From contig NZ_CP138214.1 of the NCBI RefSeq assembly GCF_034043515.1, forward strand, positions 5,401,501 through 5,465,500: DNA of 64,000 nucleotides, given 5' to 3'. Position 1 is the stretch's first letter. Each line of letters starts with the position of its first letter. This document shows positions 52,735 through 62,605 of the stretch, piece after piece. Below the pieces are notes generated by a model. The model did no database searches and was not told the DNA's origin. It saw nothing but the letters and a program-made list of their open reading frames with translations. A program made the position numbers and the translations under genes. The stretch comes from Pseudomonas sp. MUP55 (GTDB lineage Bacteria > Pseudomonadota > Gammaproteobacteria > Pseudomonadales > Pseudomonadaceae).

Positions 52735-54111
52735 TCAGCACTCAACCGCACTCACCGCCAACCCGCCGCGCGATGTCTCTTTGTACTTGTCGTGCATATC
52801 CGCGCCGGTATCGCGCATGGTGCGGATCACCCGGTCCAGGGAGATAAAGTGCTGGCCGTCGCCACGCAAGGCCATCTGCGCGGCATTGATCGCCTTGACC
52901 GCCGCAATCGCATTGCGCTCGATACACGGCACTTGCACCAGCCCGCCCACCGGGTCGCAGGTCAGGCCCAGGTTATGTTCCAGGCCGATTTCCGCGGCGT
53001 TGCACAACTGCTCCGGCGTGGCGCCGAGAATCTCGGCCAGGCCCGCTGCGGCCATGGCGCAGGCCGAACCGACTTCGCCCTGGCACCCGACTTCGGCACC
53101 GGAGATCGAGGCGTTCTTCTTGCACAGAATCCCCACCGCCGCCGCGCCGAGCAGGTAGTCGACCACGTTGGCCTCCGTCACCTCTTCACTGAATTTCATG
53201 AAGTAATGCAGCACGGCCGGAATGATCCCCGCTGCGCCATTGGTGGGCGCCGTCACCATGCGCCCGCCGGCGGCGTTTTCTTCGTTGACCGCCAGGGCGA
53301 ACAGGTTTACCCACTCCATGGCACTTAAGGTCGAGCCGATCACATTGGGTTTGTTCAACTCCTGCAAACTGCGGTGCAACCTGGCGGCGCGACGGCGCAC
53401 GTTCAAGCCGCCAGGCAGGATGCCTTCATGCTTGAGGCCTTCCTCCACGCAGGCTTGCATGGCGCGCCAGAGCTTCATTAGGCCGCTGCGGATTTCTTCT
53501 TCGCAGCGCCACACCTTCTCATTGGCCAGCATCAGTTCGGCGACGCGCAGGTTGTGGGTCTTGCACAGCTGCAACAGCTCCACGGCACTGGAAAAATCAT
53601 ACGGCAGCTCGGTGCGATCCATGTCCGCCACGCCGCTCTGGGCCTGGGCTTCATCCACCACAAAACCGCCACCCACCGAGTAGTAGGTGTCGCGGTGCAA
53701 CTCGCCGTTATCGTCGAACACCACCAGGGTCATGGCATTGGGGTGGAATGGCAGGTTTTCATCGAGCAGGCGCATGTCCCGTGACCATACGAACGGCACC
53801 GGCAAGCGACCGTCGAGCAGCAAGGTGTCGGTTTCACGCAGTGTGTGGATGCGCACACCGATCTGCGACGGGTCGATGGCGTCCGGCCACTCGCCCATCA
53901 GGCCCATGATGGTGGCGGTGTCGCTGCCATGGCCGATGCCGGTGGCCGACAAGGAGCCGTAGAGTTGCACTTCGACACGTCGCACCTGTTCGAGCAGGTC
54001 ACGTTCGCGCAAGGCCTGGAGGAACAACGCAGCGGCGCGCATGGGCCCCACGGTGTGAGAACTGGAGGGTCCGATGCCAATCTTGAACAGGTCGAAAACG
54101 CTGATAGCCAT
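52735..54111 (-). CDS. sdaB: L-serine ammonia-lyase (iron-sulfur dependent)
   Basis: A 458-residue single-chain L-serine dehydratase converting serine to pyruvate and ammonia. It has the N-terminal [20 protein letters not shown] signature and the C-terminal half with cysteines for the 4Fe-4S cluster ([30 protein letters not shown]). It completes the route betaine to glycine to serine to pyruvate. CGAGGAG precedes ATG 54111. It is divergent from cbcX across a 416-base regulatory gap. Confidence 0.96.
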   Translation of the reverse strand: MAISVFDLFKIGIGPSSSHTVGPMRAAALFLQALRERDLLEQVRRVEVQLYGSLSATGIGHGSDTATIMGLMGEWPDAIDPSQIGVRIHTLRETDTLLLDGRLPVPFVWSRDMRLLDENLPFHPNAMTLVVFDDNGELHRDTYYSVGGGFVVDEAQAQSGVADMDRTELPYDFSSAVELLQLCKTHNLRVAELMLANEKVWRCEEEIRSGLMKLWRAMQACVEEGLKHEGILPGGLNVRRRAARLHRSLQELNKPNVIGSTLSAMEWVNLFALAVNEENAAGGRMVTAPTNGAAGIIPAVLHYFMKFSEEVTEANVVDYLLGAAAVGILCKKNASISGAEVGCQGEVGSACAMAAAGLAEILGATPEQLCNAAEIGLEHNLGLTCDPVGGLVQVPCIERNAIAAVKAINAAQMALRGDGQHFISLDRVIRTMRDTGADMHDKYKETSRGGLAVSAVEC

Positions 54112-54527
54112 TAACGTGAAACTCCTCGATAAGCGCGGCCAGGCTTGAACGAGGTGCTACGCTCAGATCGCCCAGATGGCGGCATCATCCAGCTTTTACC
54201 CGCCGTCACGGCGTCTCACACCGACGCAACCATGCTCAACAGCGTCGCTCACGTGCGTTCGCCTGTTTTGGCCGTTTTTAACGGTGCAGATGAGTGAAAA
54301 CAGCCGTTTGGCCGTGGTAAAAACCTGTAAGCGACGTCACCGACACTGGATGCGACCCTCCCTGTACTGGATACGACGCCCCCTGTAGGCGTCAGATTTT
54401 CACTGGTACATGATCAGTCTCGACTCGTTTGCAAGGCACCGTGCCAGAGCTGTCCAACGCACGCTCCAATAGCAGCACTTATAAAGCGCGGCGAATGCCG
54501 CCAGAAAAAACACAGGAGTCTACCCCG
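54112..54527. other. Divergent regulatory gap between sdaB and cbcX
   Basis: No gene is supported here; frames such as 54176-54388 lack ribosome sites and family features. It contains the direct repeat at 54345-54377 and the short repeated GTTTTGGCCG / GTTTGGCCG elements near 54260-54310. Confidence 0.6.
54345..54377. promoter_or_regulatory. Candidate GbdR direct repeat upstream of cbcX
   Basis: ACTGGATGCGAC (54345-54356) and ACTGGATACGAC (54366-54377) are direct repeats with a 21-base period, matching at 11 of 12 bases, 150 bases before the cbcX start. Confidence 0.5.
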
Positions 54528-55475
54528 ATGAAAGGTTCACCCTCGTTGTTGTTGGCCGCCATGCTGAGTCTGCCCGTCATGGCGCACGCCGCAGAACCGG
54601 AACAGTGCAAGACCGTCAACTTCTCCGATGTCGGCTGGACCGACATCACCGTCACGACCGCGACCACCAGCGAAATCCTCAAGGGCCTGGGCTACAAGCC
54701 GCGCACCACAATGATTTCGGTGCCCGTGACCTACAAGTCGCTGGCTGACGGCAAGAACATGGACATTTTCCTCGGCAACTGGATGCCGACCATGGAAAAC
54801 GACATCAAGCAGTACCGCGATGCCGGCACCGTGGAAACCGTACGCGCCAACCTGGAGAACGCCAAGTACACCCTGGCGGTGCCCGAAGCGCTGTATGAAA
54901 AGGGCCTGAAAGACTTTGCCGACATCGCCAAATTCAAGGATGAGCTGGGCGGCAAGATCTACGGCATCGAGCCGGGTAACGACGGCAACCGCACCATCCA
55001 GACGCTGATCGACAAAGATGCCTTCGGCCTCAAGGCCGCCGGTTTCAAAGTGGTCGAGTCCAGCGAAGCCGGCATGCTTTCCCAGGTCGAACGCGCCACC
55101 AAGCGCGGGCAGGCCATCGTGTTCCTCGGCTGGGAACCGCACCCGATGAACACCCGTTTCAAGATGAAATACCTGACCGGGGGTGATGATTCGTTCGGCC
55201 CCAACTACGGCCAGGCCACCATCTACACCAACACCCGCAAGGGCTACACCCAGGAATGCAGCAATGTGGGCCAGTTGCTGAAAAACCTGGTGTTCACGCT
55301 GAACATGGAAAGCACCCTGATGGGCAACGTCCTGGACGACAAAATGAAGCCCGATGCTGCCGCCAAGGCCTGGCTGCAGAAGAACCCGCAAGTGCTCGAC
55401 ACCTGGCTCGCCGGTGTCACCACCGTTGATGGCCAACCAGGTCTCGATGCCGTTAAAGCCTACCTCGCCAAATAG
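54528..55475 (+). CDS. cbcX: Choline/betaine ABC transporter substrate-binding protein
   Basis: A 315-residue OpuAC-family periplasmic protein. The signal peptide is SLLLAAMLSLPVMAHAAEP (cleavage near residue 22). In the mature part, VNFSDVGWTDITVTTATTSE and MDIFLGNWMPTMENDI contain the aromatic residues expected around the trimethylammonium group. It shares its architecture with CaiX at 46863 (both have the YGIEPGN/S...ESSEAGML pattern), so the two bind different quaternary amines for one permease. AGGAG precedes ATG 54528. Confidence 0.95.
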   Translation: MKGSPSLLLAAMLSLPVMAHAAEPEQCKTVNFSDVGWTDITVTTATTSEILKGLGYKPRTTMISVPVTYKSLADGKNMDIFLGNWMPTMENDIKQYRDAGTVETVRANLENAKYTLAVPEALYEKGLKDFADIAKFKDELGGKIYGIEPGNDGNRTIQTLIDKDAFGLKAAGFKVVESSEAGMLSQVERATKRGQAIVFLGWEPHPMNTRFKMKYLTGGDDSFGPNYGQATIYTNTRKGYTQECSNVGQLLKNLVFTLNMESTLMGNVLDDKMKPDAAAKAWLQKNPQVLDTWLAGVTTVDGQPGLDAVKAYLAK

Positions 55476-55544
55476 CACCCGCTGACCCCGGGGCGGTGCG
55501 CTGCCCCGGGATGTTTCCCTCTTCGCATGTGGACATTCACTACC

Positions 55545-56390
55545 ATGCTGACTGAACAGAAAATCCCACTAGGCCAGTACATCGCTGCCTTCGTCGACTG
55601 GTTGACCCAACATGGCGCCAACTATTTCGACGCGATCGCATCGACACTGGAAACGATGATCCACGGCGTGACGTTTGCGCTGACCTGGTTCAATCCACTG
55701 GCATTGATCGGTCTGATTGCGCTGCTGGCTCACTTTATCCAACGCAAGTGGGGACTGACTGTCTTTGTCATCGCCTCCTTCCTGCTGATCCTCAACCTGG
55801 GGTACTGGCAGGAAACCATGGAAACCCTCGCGCAGGTGCTGTTCGCCACCCTGGTCTGCGTGGTCATCGGCGTGCCGCTGGGCATTGTTGCCGCGCACAA
55901 GCCGATGTTCTACACCATGATGCGGCCGGTACTCGATCTGATGCAGACCGTGCCGACCTTCGTCTACCTCATCCCTACCCTGACCCTCTTCGGGCTGGGT
56001 GTGGTGCCCGGCCTGATTTCAACGGTGGTGTTCGCGATTGCCGCGCCGATCCGCCTGACCTACCTGGGTATCCGCGATGTACCGCAAGAGTTGATGGACG
56101 CCGGCAAGGCCTTCGGCTGCTCGCGCCGCCAGTTGCTCTCGCGCATTGAACTGCCCCACGCCATGCCGAGCATTGCCGCCGGTATCACTCAATGCATCAT
56201 GCTGTCGCTGTCGATGGTGGTGATCGCGGCGCTGGTGGGCGCCGATGGCCTCGGCAAGCCGGTGGTCAACGCACTGAACACCGCCGACATCGCCCTGGGC
56301 TTTGAAGCGGGCCTTGCGATCGTGTTGCTGGCCATCATGCTCGACCGTATCTGCAAACAACCTGACGCTAAAGTAGGGGGTGATGCATGA
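55545..56390 (+). CDS. cbcW: Choline/betaine ABC transporter permease
   Basis: A 281-residue inner-membrane permease with about six helices and the EAA-loop DAGKAFGCSRRQLLSRIELP near residue 190. It forms the channel for substrates delivered by CbcX, CaiX and BetX-type proteins. The start at ATG 55545 gives the conserved N-terminus MLTEQKIPLGQYIAAFVDWL; an ATG at 55527 is possible. No strong ribosome site is seen. Its stop overlaps the cbcV start (ATGA). Confidence 0.94.
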   Translation: MLTEQKIPLGQYIAAFVDWLTQHGANYFDAIASTLETMIHGVTFALTWFNPLALIGLIALLAHFIQRKWGLTVFVIASFLLILNLGYWQETMETLAQVLFATLVCVVIGVPLGIVAAHKPMFYTMMRPVLDLMQTVPTFVYLIPTLTLFGLGVVPGLISTVVFAIAAPIRLTYLGIRDVPQELMDAGKAFGCSRRQLLSRIELPHAMPSIAAGITQCIMLSLSMVVIAALVGADGLGKPVVNALNTADIALGFEAGLAIVLLAIMLDRICKQPDAKVGGDA

Positions 56391-57565
56391 GCATTATCCG
56401 GTTCGACAATGTCGACGTGATCTTCTCCAAAGACCCACGCGAAGCGCTCAAGCTGCTGGACCAGGGCATGAGCCGTAACGAAATCCTGAAGAAGACCGGG
56501 CAGATTGTCGGCGTTGAAAAAGCCAGCCTGGACATCGAGAAAGGCGAGATCTGCGTGCTGATGGGCCTGTCGGGCTCCGGCAAATCCAGCCTGCTGCGCT
56601 GCATCAACGGCCTCAACACCGTCAGCCGTGGGCAGCTGTTCGTGGAACATGAAGGGCGCCAGATCGACATCGCGTCCTGCACCCCCGCCGAGCTGAAGAT
56701 GATGCGCACCAAGCGCATCGCCATGGTGTTCCAGAAATTCGCCCTGATGCCCTGGCTGACGGTGCGCGAAAACATCAGCTTCGGCCTGGAAATGCAGGGC
56801 CGCCCGGAGAAGGAGCGACGCACGCTGGTCGATGAAAAACTCGAACTGGTGGGCCTGAGCCAATGGCGCAACAAGAAGCCCGACGAGCTGTCCGGTGGCA
56901 TGCAACAACGCGTGGGCCTGGCCCGTGCATTGGCGATGGACGCCGACATCCTGCTGATGGACGAACCCTTCTCCGCCCTCGACCCGCTGATTCGCCAGGG
57001 CCTGCAGGATGAATTGCTGGAACTGCAACGCAAGCTGAGCAAGACCATCGTGTTCGTCAGCCATGACCTCGACGAAGCCCTCAAGCTCGGCAGCCGCATC
57101 GCGATCATGAAAGACGGCAAGATCATCCAGTACAGCGTGCCGGAAGAGATCGTGCTGAACCCGGCGGACGACTATGTGCGCACCTTCGTCGCCCACACCA
57201 ACCCGCTGAACGTGCTGTGCGGCCGCAGCCTGATGCGCACGCTGGATAACTGCAAACGTGTGAACGGTTCGGTATGCCTGGACCCGGGCGGCGACTCCTG
57301 GCTGGACCTGGCCGAAGGCAACACCATCCAGGGCGCACGCCAGAATGGCGTAGCCATGAACCTGCAGAACTGGGCGCCAGGGCAAGCGGTGGAAGGCCTG
57401 GGCCGAGTGCCGACGCTGGTGGACTCCAATATCGGCATGCGCGATGCGCTGCAGATTCGCTACCAGACCGGGAACAAGCTGGTGCTGCACGACAACAACA
57501 AGGTGGTGGGCATACTGGGCGACAGCGAGCTCTACCATGCCCTGCTGGGCAAGAACCTGGGCTGA
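56387..57565 (+). CDS. cbcV: Choline/betaine ABC transporter ATPase
   Basis: A 392-residue ATPase of the ProV/OpuAA type. It has Walker A GLSGSGKSSLLR near residue 62, the signature LSGGMQQRVGLARA near 168, Walker B ILLMDEPFSALD near 188, and the H-loop FVSHDLDEAL. A C-terminal extension from about residue 280 has the tandem CBS-like shape used for osmotic control in relatives. Its last 12 codons and the gap after it are repeated downstream as degenerate scars. Confidence 0.95.
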   Translation: MSIIRFDNVDVIFSKDPREALKLLDQGMSRNEILKKTGQIVGVEKASLDIEKGEICVLMGLSGSGKSSLLRCINGLNTVSRGQLFVEHEGRQIDIASCTPAELKMMRTKRIAMVFQKFALMPWLTVRENISFGLEMQGRPEKERRTLVDEKLELVGLSQWRNKKPDELSGGMQQRVGLARALAMDADILLMDEPFSALDPLIRQGLQDELLELQRKLSKTIVFVSHDLDEALKLGSRIAIMKDGKIIQYSVPEEIVLNPADDYVRTFVAHTNPLNVLCGRSLMRTLDNCKRVNGSVCLDPGGDSWLDLAEGNTIQGARQNGVAMNLQNWAPGQAVEGLGRVPTLVDSNIGMRDALQIRYQTGNKLVLHDNNKVVGILGDSELYHALLGKNLG

Positions 57566-58013
57566 CAAACACCACAAAACCAATGTGGGAGGGGGCTTGC
57601 CCCCTCCCACATTCAGAGCACCGCCAGGCTTCAGCTATAGACCCGCCAGACCACTACCATACCTTGCTGAACAAAACCGGCCTAACACACACCACAAAAC
57701 CAATGTGGGAGGGGGCTTGCCCCCGATAGCAGTGTGTCAGCGAGCACATCTGAGACTGACACACCGCCATCGGGGGCAAGCCCCCTCCCACTTTTAGAGC
57801 ATCATCTGTCTTCAGCCATAGACCCGGCAGACCACTACCATGCCTTGCTGAACAAAACCGGCCTAACACACACCACAAAACCAATGTGGGAGGGGGCTTG
57901 CCCCCGATAGCAGTGTGTCAGTCAGCACATCTAAGACTGACACACCACTATCGGGGGCAAGCCCCCTCCCAGATTCAGAGCACTACCTGAATTCAGCTGT
58001 AAACCCGGCCAAG
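57531..58013. repeat. Tandemly triplicated cbcV-betT junction with REPs and gene-tail scars
   Basis: The stretch CTACCATGCCCTGCTG...ACCACAAAACCAATG, starting inside cbcV at 57533, recurs degenerated at 57654 and 57834. The betT tail TTCAGCTGTAAACCCGGCC at 57992 recurs at about 57630 (TCAGCTATAGACCCGCC) and 57811 (TTCAGCCATAGACCCGGC). Between them lie a collapsed REP (57584-57613) and two full family A pairs (57705-57791 and 57886-57971). Unit lengths are about 121 and 180 bases. No gene lies in the 427-base gap. Confidence 0.88.
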
Positions 58014-59984
58014 GAGCTGCCGATGGCTTTCAAACTGATCGAGCACATCGCGGGTGATCTGCTCCTGGGTGAAGCCCATCAGGTCATATTCCTGAGGCCC
58101 GTTGTGCAGGTACACCTCGGCGCGGTAATAGCGGGTACGTTCTTCTTCGGGCACGTCATCAGGCGCCGAAGAATAGGCGTCCAGGCTGACTTCGTAGACG
58201 AACGGGTTACCCTCTTCCATCTCGATCCGCACGCCAATGCAACGCTTGGATTTGCCCAGCAAGGTCTGTACCTCCAACCCCTGCTCGCGCAGCGCTGCCG
58301 CGGCTTCTTCCAGTGCCGGCGTTACGTGCTTGTCCATAAAGCGTTGCACGGTGGCCTGGCTCGGTTGCAGGTCCAGCGCGGTCAAACGCTCGCTGAACCC
58401 GCGACGCCCACGTTCAGCCAACTGCGCCTGCTCTTGTTCGATGGCCACATCCTGGCGCATGGCCTTGTGCAAACCGAACATGAAGAAGATCAGCACCACC
58501 GAGAACGGCAGCCCCGCCAGCACCACCATGGTTTGCATGGCTTCGAAGTTGCCGGCGAACAGCAGGCCGATGGTCACGAGGGTGATCACCGCCGACCAGA
58601 AGATCCGCAGCCAGTGCGGCGCATCTTCGTCCACATTGCCGCCTTTGCACGACAAGTTGGCCATCATCACCGCGCCGGAATCCGCTGGCGTCAGGAACAG
58701 CACGAAGCCCACAAAGATCGACACACCGATGACGATTTTCGACGCCGGGTAATGCTCCAGCAGCTGGTAGATGGCCATGGACGGCTGTTCCAGCGCGGTC
58801 TTGCCCAACTCCACCGCACCATGGTTGAGCACCAGGTCCAGCGCCGAGTTACCGAAGATCGACAACCACGCCAGGGTGAAGCCCAGCGGGATCAGCAGCA
58901 CGCCGGCGACCAGCTCACGCACGGTGCGGCCACGGGAAATGCGCGCGATGAACATGCCCACGAATGGCGCCCAGGAAATCCACCAGGCCCAGTAGAACAG
59001 GGTCCACAGGCCCATCCAGCGCTCGGTCTTGTCGGCGTCGCCTTCGTACACATACAGATCGAAGGTTTTCAGGATGATGCCGTTGAGGTAGTCGCCGGTG
59101 TTCTGCACCAGGCCGTTAAGCAGGTGCAGGGTGGGGCCGAACAGCAGCACGAAGATCAGCAAACCGCTGAACAACACAATGTTGAGGTTGGACAGGCGGC
59201 GGATGCCGTTCTCCACACCCGACACCGCAGCGATGGTCGCCACCGTGCTCATCACGATGATCACGATCAACAGGTTGGTATTGCTGTGCTCCATGCCGAA
59301 CAGGTTTTCCAACCCGGACGACACCTGCATCGAACCAATCCCCAGGTTGGTCACCAGGCCGAGCAGGGTCACGAACATGCCGAAACCGTCCACCGCATGG
59401 CCGGCCGCGCCCTTGACCCAACGCTCGCCCACCAGCGGGTACAGCGCCGACCGCAAGGCCAGCGGCTGGTTATGGCGATACGCGAAGTACGCCACGGCCA
59501 GGCCGACCAGCGCATAGATCGCCCAACCATGCAGGCCCCAGTGCAGGAAGGTCAGCTGCAGCGCCTGACGTGCCGCGCTGTTGCTGGCGGCCGCGCCTTC
59601 GGGCGGGTTGAAGTAGTGGTCCAGGGGCTCGGAGGCGCCGAAGTACAGCAGCGAGATGCCGATGCCCGACGAGAACAGCATGCCGGCCCAGGCGCCGTAG
59701 CTGAAGTCCGGGGTGTCGTCCTTGCTGCCCAGTTTCAGCTTGCCGTAGGACGAAAATGCCAGGCCGACCACAAACACCAGGTAGGCGGCGATCACCACCA
59801 TGTAATACCAGCCGAAGCTTTTCGACAGCCAGGCCTGGGCGACGCCGAGCATGCGCCCGGCCTCCTGCGGGGCGATGATCAGGATGGCGGTCAACAACAG
59901 AATCAGCGCGGTGGAGGTGTAGAACACCCAACCGTTGACCCGCACCTTTTCCGGCGGGGTCTTTATAAGAGAGGCAGAACTCAT
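57993..59984 (-). CDS. betT: BCCT-family choline transporter BetT
   Basis: A 663-residue betaine/carnitine/choline transporter. Twelve helices span residues 15-500, with the family pattern GMLFSSGIGISLLYFG, LHWGLHGWAIYAL and the choline/betaine-site stretch WTLFYWAWWISWAPFVGMFIA. A C-terminal cytosolic domain of about 160 residues, as in osmotically regulated BetT, follows. It is probably a proton- or sodium-coupled choline importer. ATG 59984 with GGAGC upstream is chosen; in-frame codons to 60044 are not conserved-looking. It is divergent from betI. Confidence 0.95.
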   Translation of the reverse strand: MSSASLIKTPPEKVRVNGWVFYTSTALILLLTAILIIAPQEAGRMLGVAQAWLSKSFGWYYMVVIAAYLVFVVGLAFSSYGKLKLGSKDDTPDFSYGAWAGMLFSSGIGISLLYFGASEPLDHYFNPPEGAAASNSAARQALQLTFLHWGLHGWAIYALVGLAVAYFAYRHNQPLALRSALYPLVGERWVKGAAGHAVDGFGMFVTLLGLVTNLGIGSMQVSSGLENLFGMEHSNTNLLIVIIVMSTVATIAAVSGVENGIRRLSNLNIVLFSGLLIFVLLFGPTLHLLNGLVQNTGDYLNGIILKTFDLYVYEGDADKTERWMGLWTLFYWAWWISWAPFVGMFIARISRGRTVRELVAGVLLIPLGFTLAWLSIFGNSALDLVLNHGAVELGKTALEQPSMAIYQLLEHYPASKIVIGVSIFVGFVLFLTPADSGAVMMANLSCKGGNVDEDAPHWLRIFWSAVITLVTIGLLFAGNFEAMQTMVVLAGLPFSVVLIFFMFGLHKAMRQDVAIEQEQAQLAERGRRGFSERLTALDLQPSQATVQRFMDKHVTPALEEAAAALREQGLEVQTLLGKSKRCIGVRIEMEEGNPFVYEVSLDAYSSAPDDVPEEERTRYYRAEVYLHNGPQEYDLMGFTQEQITRDVLDQFESHRQLLGRVYS

Positions 59985-60204
59985 GGCGCAGATGCTCCGG
60001 GCAGTGCGAGAGAGAAACACAAGGCAACGGTTATCCCGGGACATCGATTTTTCGGCAGTCGACGGACGGGTGTTATAAAGACACCCCGAAAATTCTTGAA
60101 CCCGCCCAAGCGTCGGGCAGGCCCTGATACAGCCGGTTTCAAGGGTTTTTGCAGGTGTCGAAGGTCGCGGCTCTCAGGTAGGAAACATCTGTAGGCAGCG
60201 ACCA

Positions 60205-60219
60205 TTTGTCGCAGATCTT
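60205..60219 (-). promoter_or_regulatory. TCTGCGACA motif in the betT-betI gap
   Basis: Read on the minus strand it is AAGATCTGCGACAAA, matching AATCTGCGACAAAG at 44467 over 11 bases. It lies in the betT upstream region, next to the BetI operator. Confidence 0.35.
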
Positions 60220-60227
60220 ATTCTTTG

Positions 60228-60247
60228 TTGATTGAACGTTCAATCAA
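60228..60247. promoter_or_regulatory. BetI operator
   Basis: A perfect 20-base palindrome, TTGATTGAACGTTCAATCAA, of the TetR/BetI type, 71 bases before the betI ATG. BetI should repress betIBA, and perhaps betT, until choline is present. Confidence 0.85.
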
Positions 60248-60317
60248 AACAAAATAGACTGGCCCTCAAGCCGACGGACGTGGATCGCCTGTCGGCAGGC
60301 CAAAGGAGAGGTGCTAC

Positions 60318-60911
60318 ATGCCCAAGGTCGGTATGCAACCCATACGCCGCCAGCAATTGATCGAAGCCACATTGACGGCCATCGATCAGGTCGGGATGGG
60401 GGATGCCAGCATTGCGCTGATCGCCCGTCTGGCGGGTGTCTCGAACGGCATCATCAGTCACTACTTTCAGGACAAGAACGGCCTGATCGCAGCGACCATG
60501 CGTTACCTGATGAACGCGCTGATCGCGAACGTCCAGGAACGCCGACGTGCCCTGAACGATGACAGCCCACGGGCGCATCTTCGGGTGATCATCGAAGGCA
60601 ACTTCGACGCCAGCCAGGTCAACGGCCCGGCAATGAAAACCTGGCTGGCCTTCTGGGCCACCAGCATGCACCACCCGTCATTGCACAGGTTGCAGCGGAT
60701 CAACGATCAACGTCTGTATTCCAACCTGTGCTGCCAGTTCCGCCGAGTGCTGCCGCTGCCGCACGCACGCAAAGCAGCCAGAGGCCTGGCAGCCCTGATC
60801 GACGGTTTGTGGTTGCGCGGTGCCCTGTCGGGAGACGCTTTCGACACGGAGCAGGCGCAACGGATCGCTTACGAATACATGGATTTCCAATTGGCCAAGC
60901 AGGTGAGTTAG
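60318..60911 (+). CDS. betI: BetI choline-responsive repressor
   Basis: A 197-residue TetR-family repressor. The N-terminal HTH ([26 protein letters not shown], residues about 35-62 in two parts) and [20 protein letters not shown] in the ligand domain match BetI. AAAGGAGAGG lies before ATG 60318. It leads betI-betB-betA on one strand. The adjacent palindrome at 60228 is its likely target. Confidence 0.96.
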   Translation: MPKVGMQPIRRQQLIEATLTAIDQVGMGDASIALIARLAGVSNGIISHYFQDKNGLIAATMRYLMNALIANVQERRRALNDDSPRAHLRVIIEGNFDASQVNGPAMKTWLAFWATSMHHPSLHRLQRINDQRLYSNLCCQFRRVLPLPHARKAARGLAALIDGLWLRGALSGDAFDTEQAQRIAYEYMDFQLAKQVS

Positions 60912-61004
60912 AGCACACATAACCGCTCAACCCCCTGAACTGCTGTCGCTGCGTCTCACGCAGCGGCGGTTAACGCCAACCACTTATGCACTTGCGAGGA
61001 CTTT

Positions 61005-62477
61005 ATGGCCCGTTTCGAACTGCAAAAACTCTACATTGACGGCGGCTACAGCGACGCTGGCAGCGATGCCACCTTCGAAGCCATCAACCCGGCTAACGGT
61101 GAAGTTCTCGCCCAAGTGCAACGCGCTACGAAAGAAGACGTCGAGCGTGCCGTTGTCAGCGCCGAGAAAGGCCAGAAGATCTGGGCTGCGATGACCGCCA
61201 TGGAGCGTTCGCGCATCCTGCGCCGTGCCGTCGACATCCTGCGCGAGCGCAACGATGAGCTGGCCGCCCTGGAAACCCTGGACACCGGCAAAGCCTTCTC
61301 CGAAACCAAATACGTCGACATCGTCACTGGCGCCGACGTGCTGGAATACTACGCAGGCCTGGTGCCCGCCATCGAAGGCGAGCAGATTCCGCTGCGCGAC
61401 ACTTCCTTCGTCTACACCCGCCGCGAGCCGCTGGGCGTGGTGGCCGGTATCGGCGCGTGGAACTACCCGATCCAGATCGCCCTGTGGAAATCCGCACCGG
61501 CCCTGGCCGCCGGTAACGCGATGATCTTCAAGCCAAGCGAAGTCACCTCGCTGACCACCCTGAAACTGGCGGAGATCTACACCGAAGCCGGCGTTCCGGC
61601 TGGCGTGTTCAACGTGCTGACCGGCAGCGGCCGTGAAGTCGGCACCTGGCTGACCGAGCACCCACGCATCGAGAAAGTCTCCTTCACCGGCGGCACCGAC
61701 ACCGGCAAGAAAGTCATGGCCAGTGCTTCGAGCTCGTCGCTCAAAGACGTGACCATGGAACTGGGCGGCAAATCCCCGCTGATCATCTTCGACGACGCCG
61801 ACCTCGACCGCGCCGCCGACACCGCGATGATGGCCAACTTCTACAGCTCCGGCCAGGTCTGCACCAACGGCACCCGCGTGTTCGTGCCCAAGCATCTGCA
61901 GGCGGCATTCGAAGCCAAGATCGTGGAGCGCGTTGCCCGCATCCGCATCGGCAACCCGGAAGACGAAAACACCAACTTCGGCCCGCTGGTCAGCTTCGCC
62001 CACATGGAAAGCGTGCTGGGCTACATCGCCAAAGGTAAAGAGCAAGGCGCGCGCCTGCTGTGCGGCGGCGACCGCCTGACCGACGGCGACTTCGCCAAAG
62101 GCGCTTTCGTGGCACCCACCGTGTTCACCGACTGCACCGATGACATGGTGATCGTGCGTGAAGAAATCTTCGGCCCGGTGATGAGCATCCTCACCTATGA
62201 AACCGAAGAAGAAGTGATCCGCCGCGCCAACGACACCGACTTCGGTCTGGCTGCCGGCCTGGTCACCAAGGACCTGAACCGCGCCCACCGCGTGATTCAT
62301 CAGCTGGAAGCGGGTATCTGCTGGATCAACGCCTGGGGCGAATCCGACGCCAAGATGCCGGTCGGTGGCTACAAGCAATCCGGTGTGGGCCGTGAAAACG
62401 GCATCAGCTCGCTGAACAACTTCACCCGCATCAAATCGGTACAGGTCGAGCTGGGCGATTACGCATCAGTGTTCTGA
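61005..62477 (+). CDS. betB: Betaine aldehyde dehydrogenase
   Basis: A 490-residue NAD(P)-dependent aldehyde dehydrogenase giving glycine betaine. The catalytic Glu lies in [13 protein letters not shown] (near residue 252), the Cys in [16 protein letters not shown] (near 286), and [19 protein letters not shown] is conserved. The length is standard. GAGGACTTT precedes ATG 61005. It is 93 bases after betI, with a family C REP between it and betA. Confidence 0.97.
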   Translation: MARFELQKLYIDGGYSDAGSDATFEAINPANGEVLAQVQRATKEDVERAVVSAEKGQKIWAAMTAMERSRILRRAVDILRERNDELAALETLDTGKAFSETKYVDIVTGADVLEYYAGLVPAIEGEQIPLRDTSFVYTRREPLGVVAGIGAWNYPIQIALWKSAPALAAGNAMIFKPSEVTSLTTLKLAEIYTEAGVPAGVFNVLTGSGREVGTWLTEHPRIEKVSFTGGTDTGKKVMASASSSSLKDVTMELGGKSPLIIFDDADLDRAADTAMMANFYSSGQVCTNGTRVFVPKHLQAAFEAKIVERVARIRIGNPEDENTNFGPLVSFAHMESVLGYIAKGKEQGARLLCGGDRLTDGDFAKGAFVAPTVFTDCTDDMVIVREEIFGPVMSILTYETEEEVIRRANDTDFGLAAGLVTKDLNRAHRVIHQLEAGICWINAWGESDAKMPVGGYKQSGVGRENGISSLNNFTRIKSVQVELGDYASVF

Positions 62478-62493
62478 TGAGCCTCGAGCGGCA

Positions 62494-62590
62494 AGCTTCA
62501 AGCTGCAAGTAAAAGCAGTTTGGTTTGCCGCATCTCCCAGATGCACCGCTCGCTGCTCTTTCTTGCAGCTTGAAGCTAGGAGCTTGCAGC
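62494..62590. repeat. Family C REP inverted pair (AGCTTCAAGCTGCAAG type)
   Basis: AGCTTCAAGCTGCAAG at 62494-62509 is perfectly inverted at 62562-62577, with a partial third arm (AGCTTGCAGCT) at 62581. It is unrelated in sequence to families A and B and is the only copy noticed in the window. It sits inside the betB-betA gap. Confidence 0.9.
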
Positions 62591-62605
62591 TCCCCCGGAG
62601 TACAA

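Noticed and set aside
54176..54388. 70-codon frame between sdaB and cbcX
   Set aside because: Lies over the likely regulatory repeats and has no ribosome site.
57584..57972. Second CRISPR-like array
   Set aside because: The repeats are REP inverted pairs, and the intervening sequence consists of copies of flanking gene ends.
57915..60194. 759-codon antisense open frame opposite betT
   Set aside because: Its translation begins in REP sequence and is His/Gln-rich; betT shows full transporter features.
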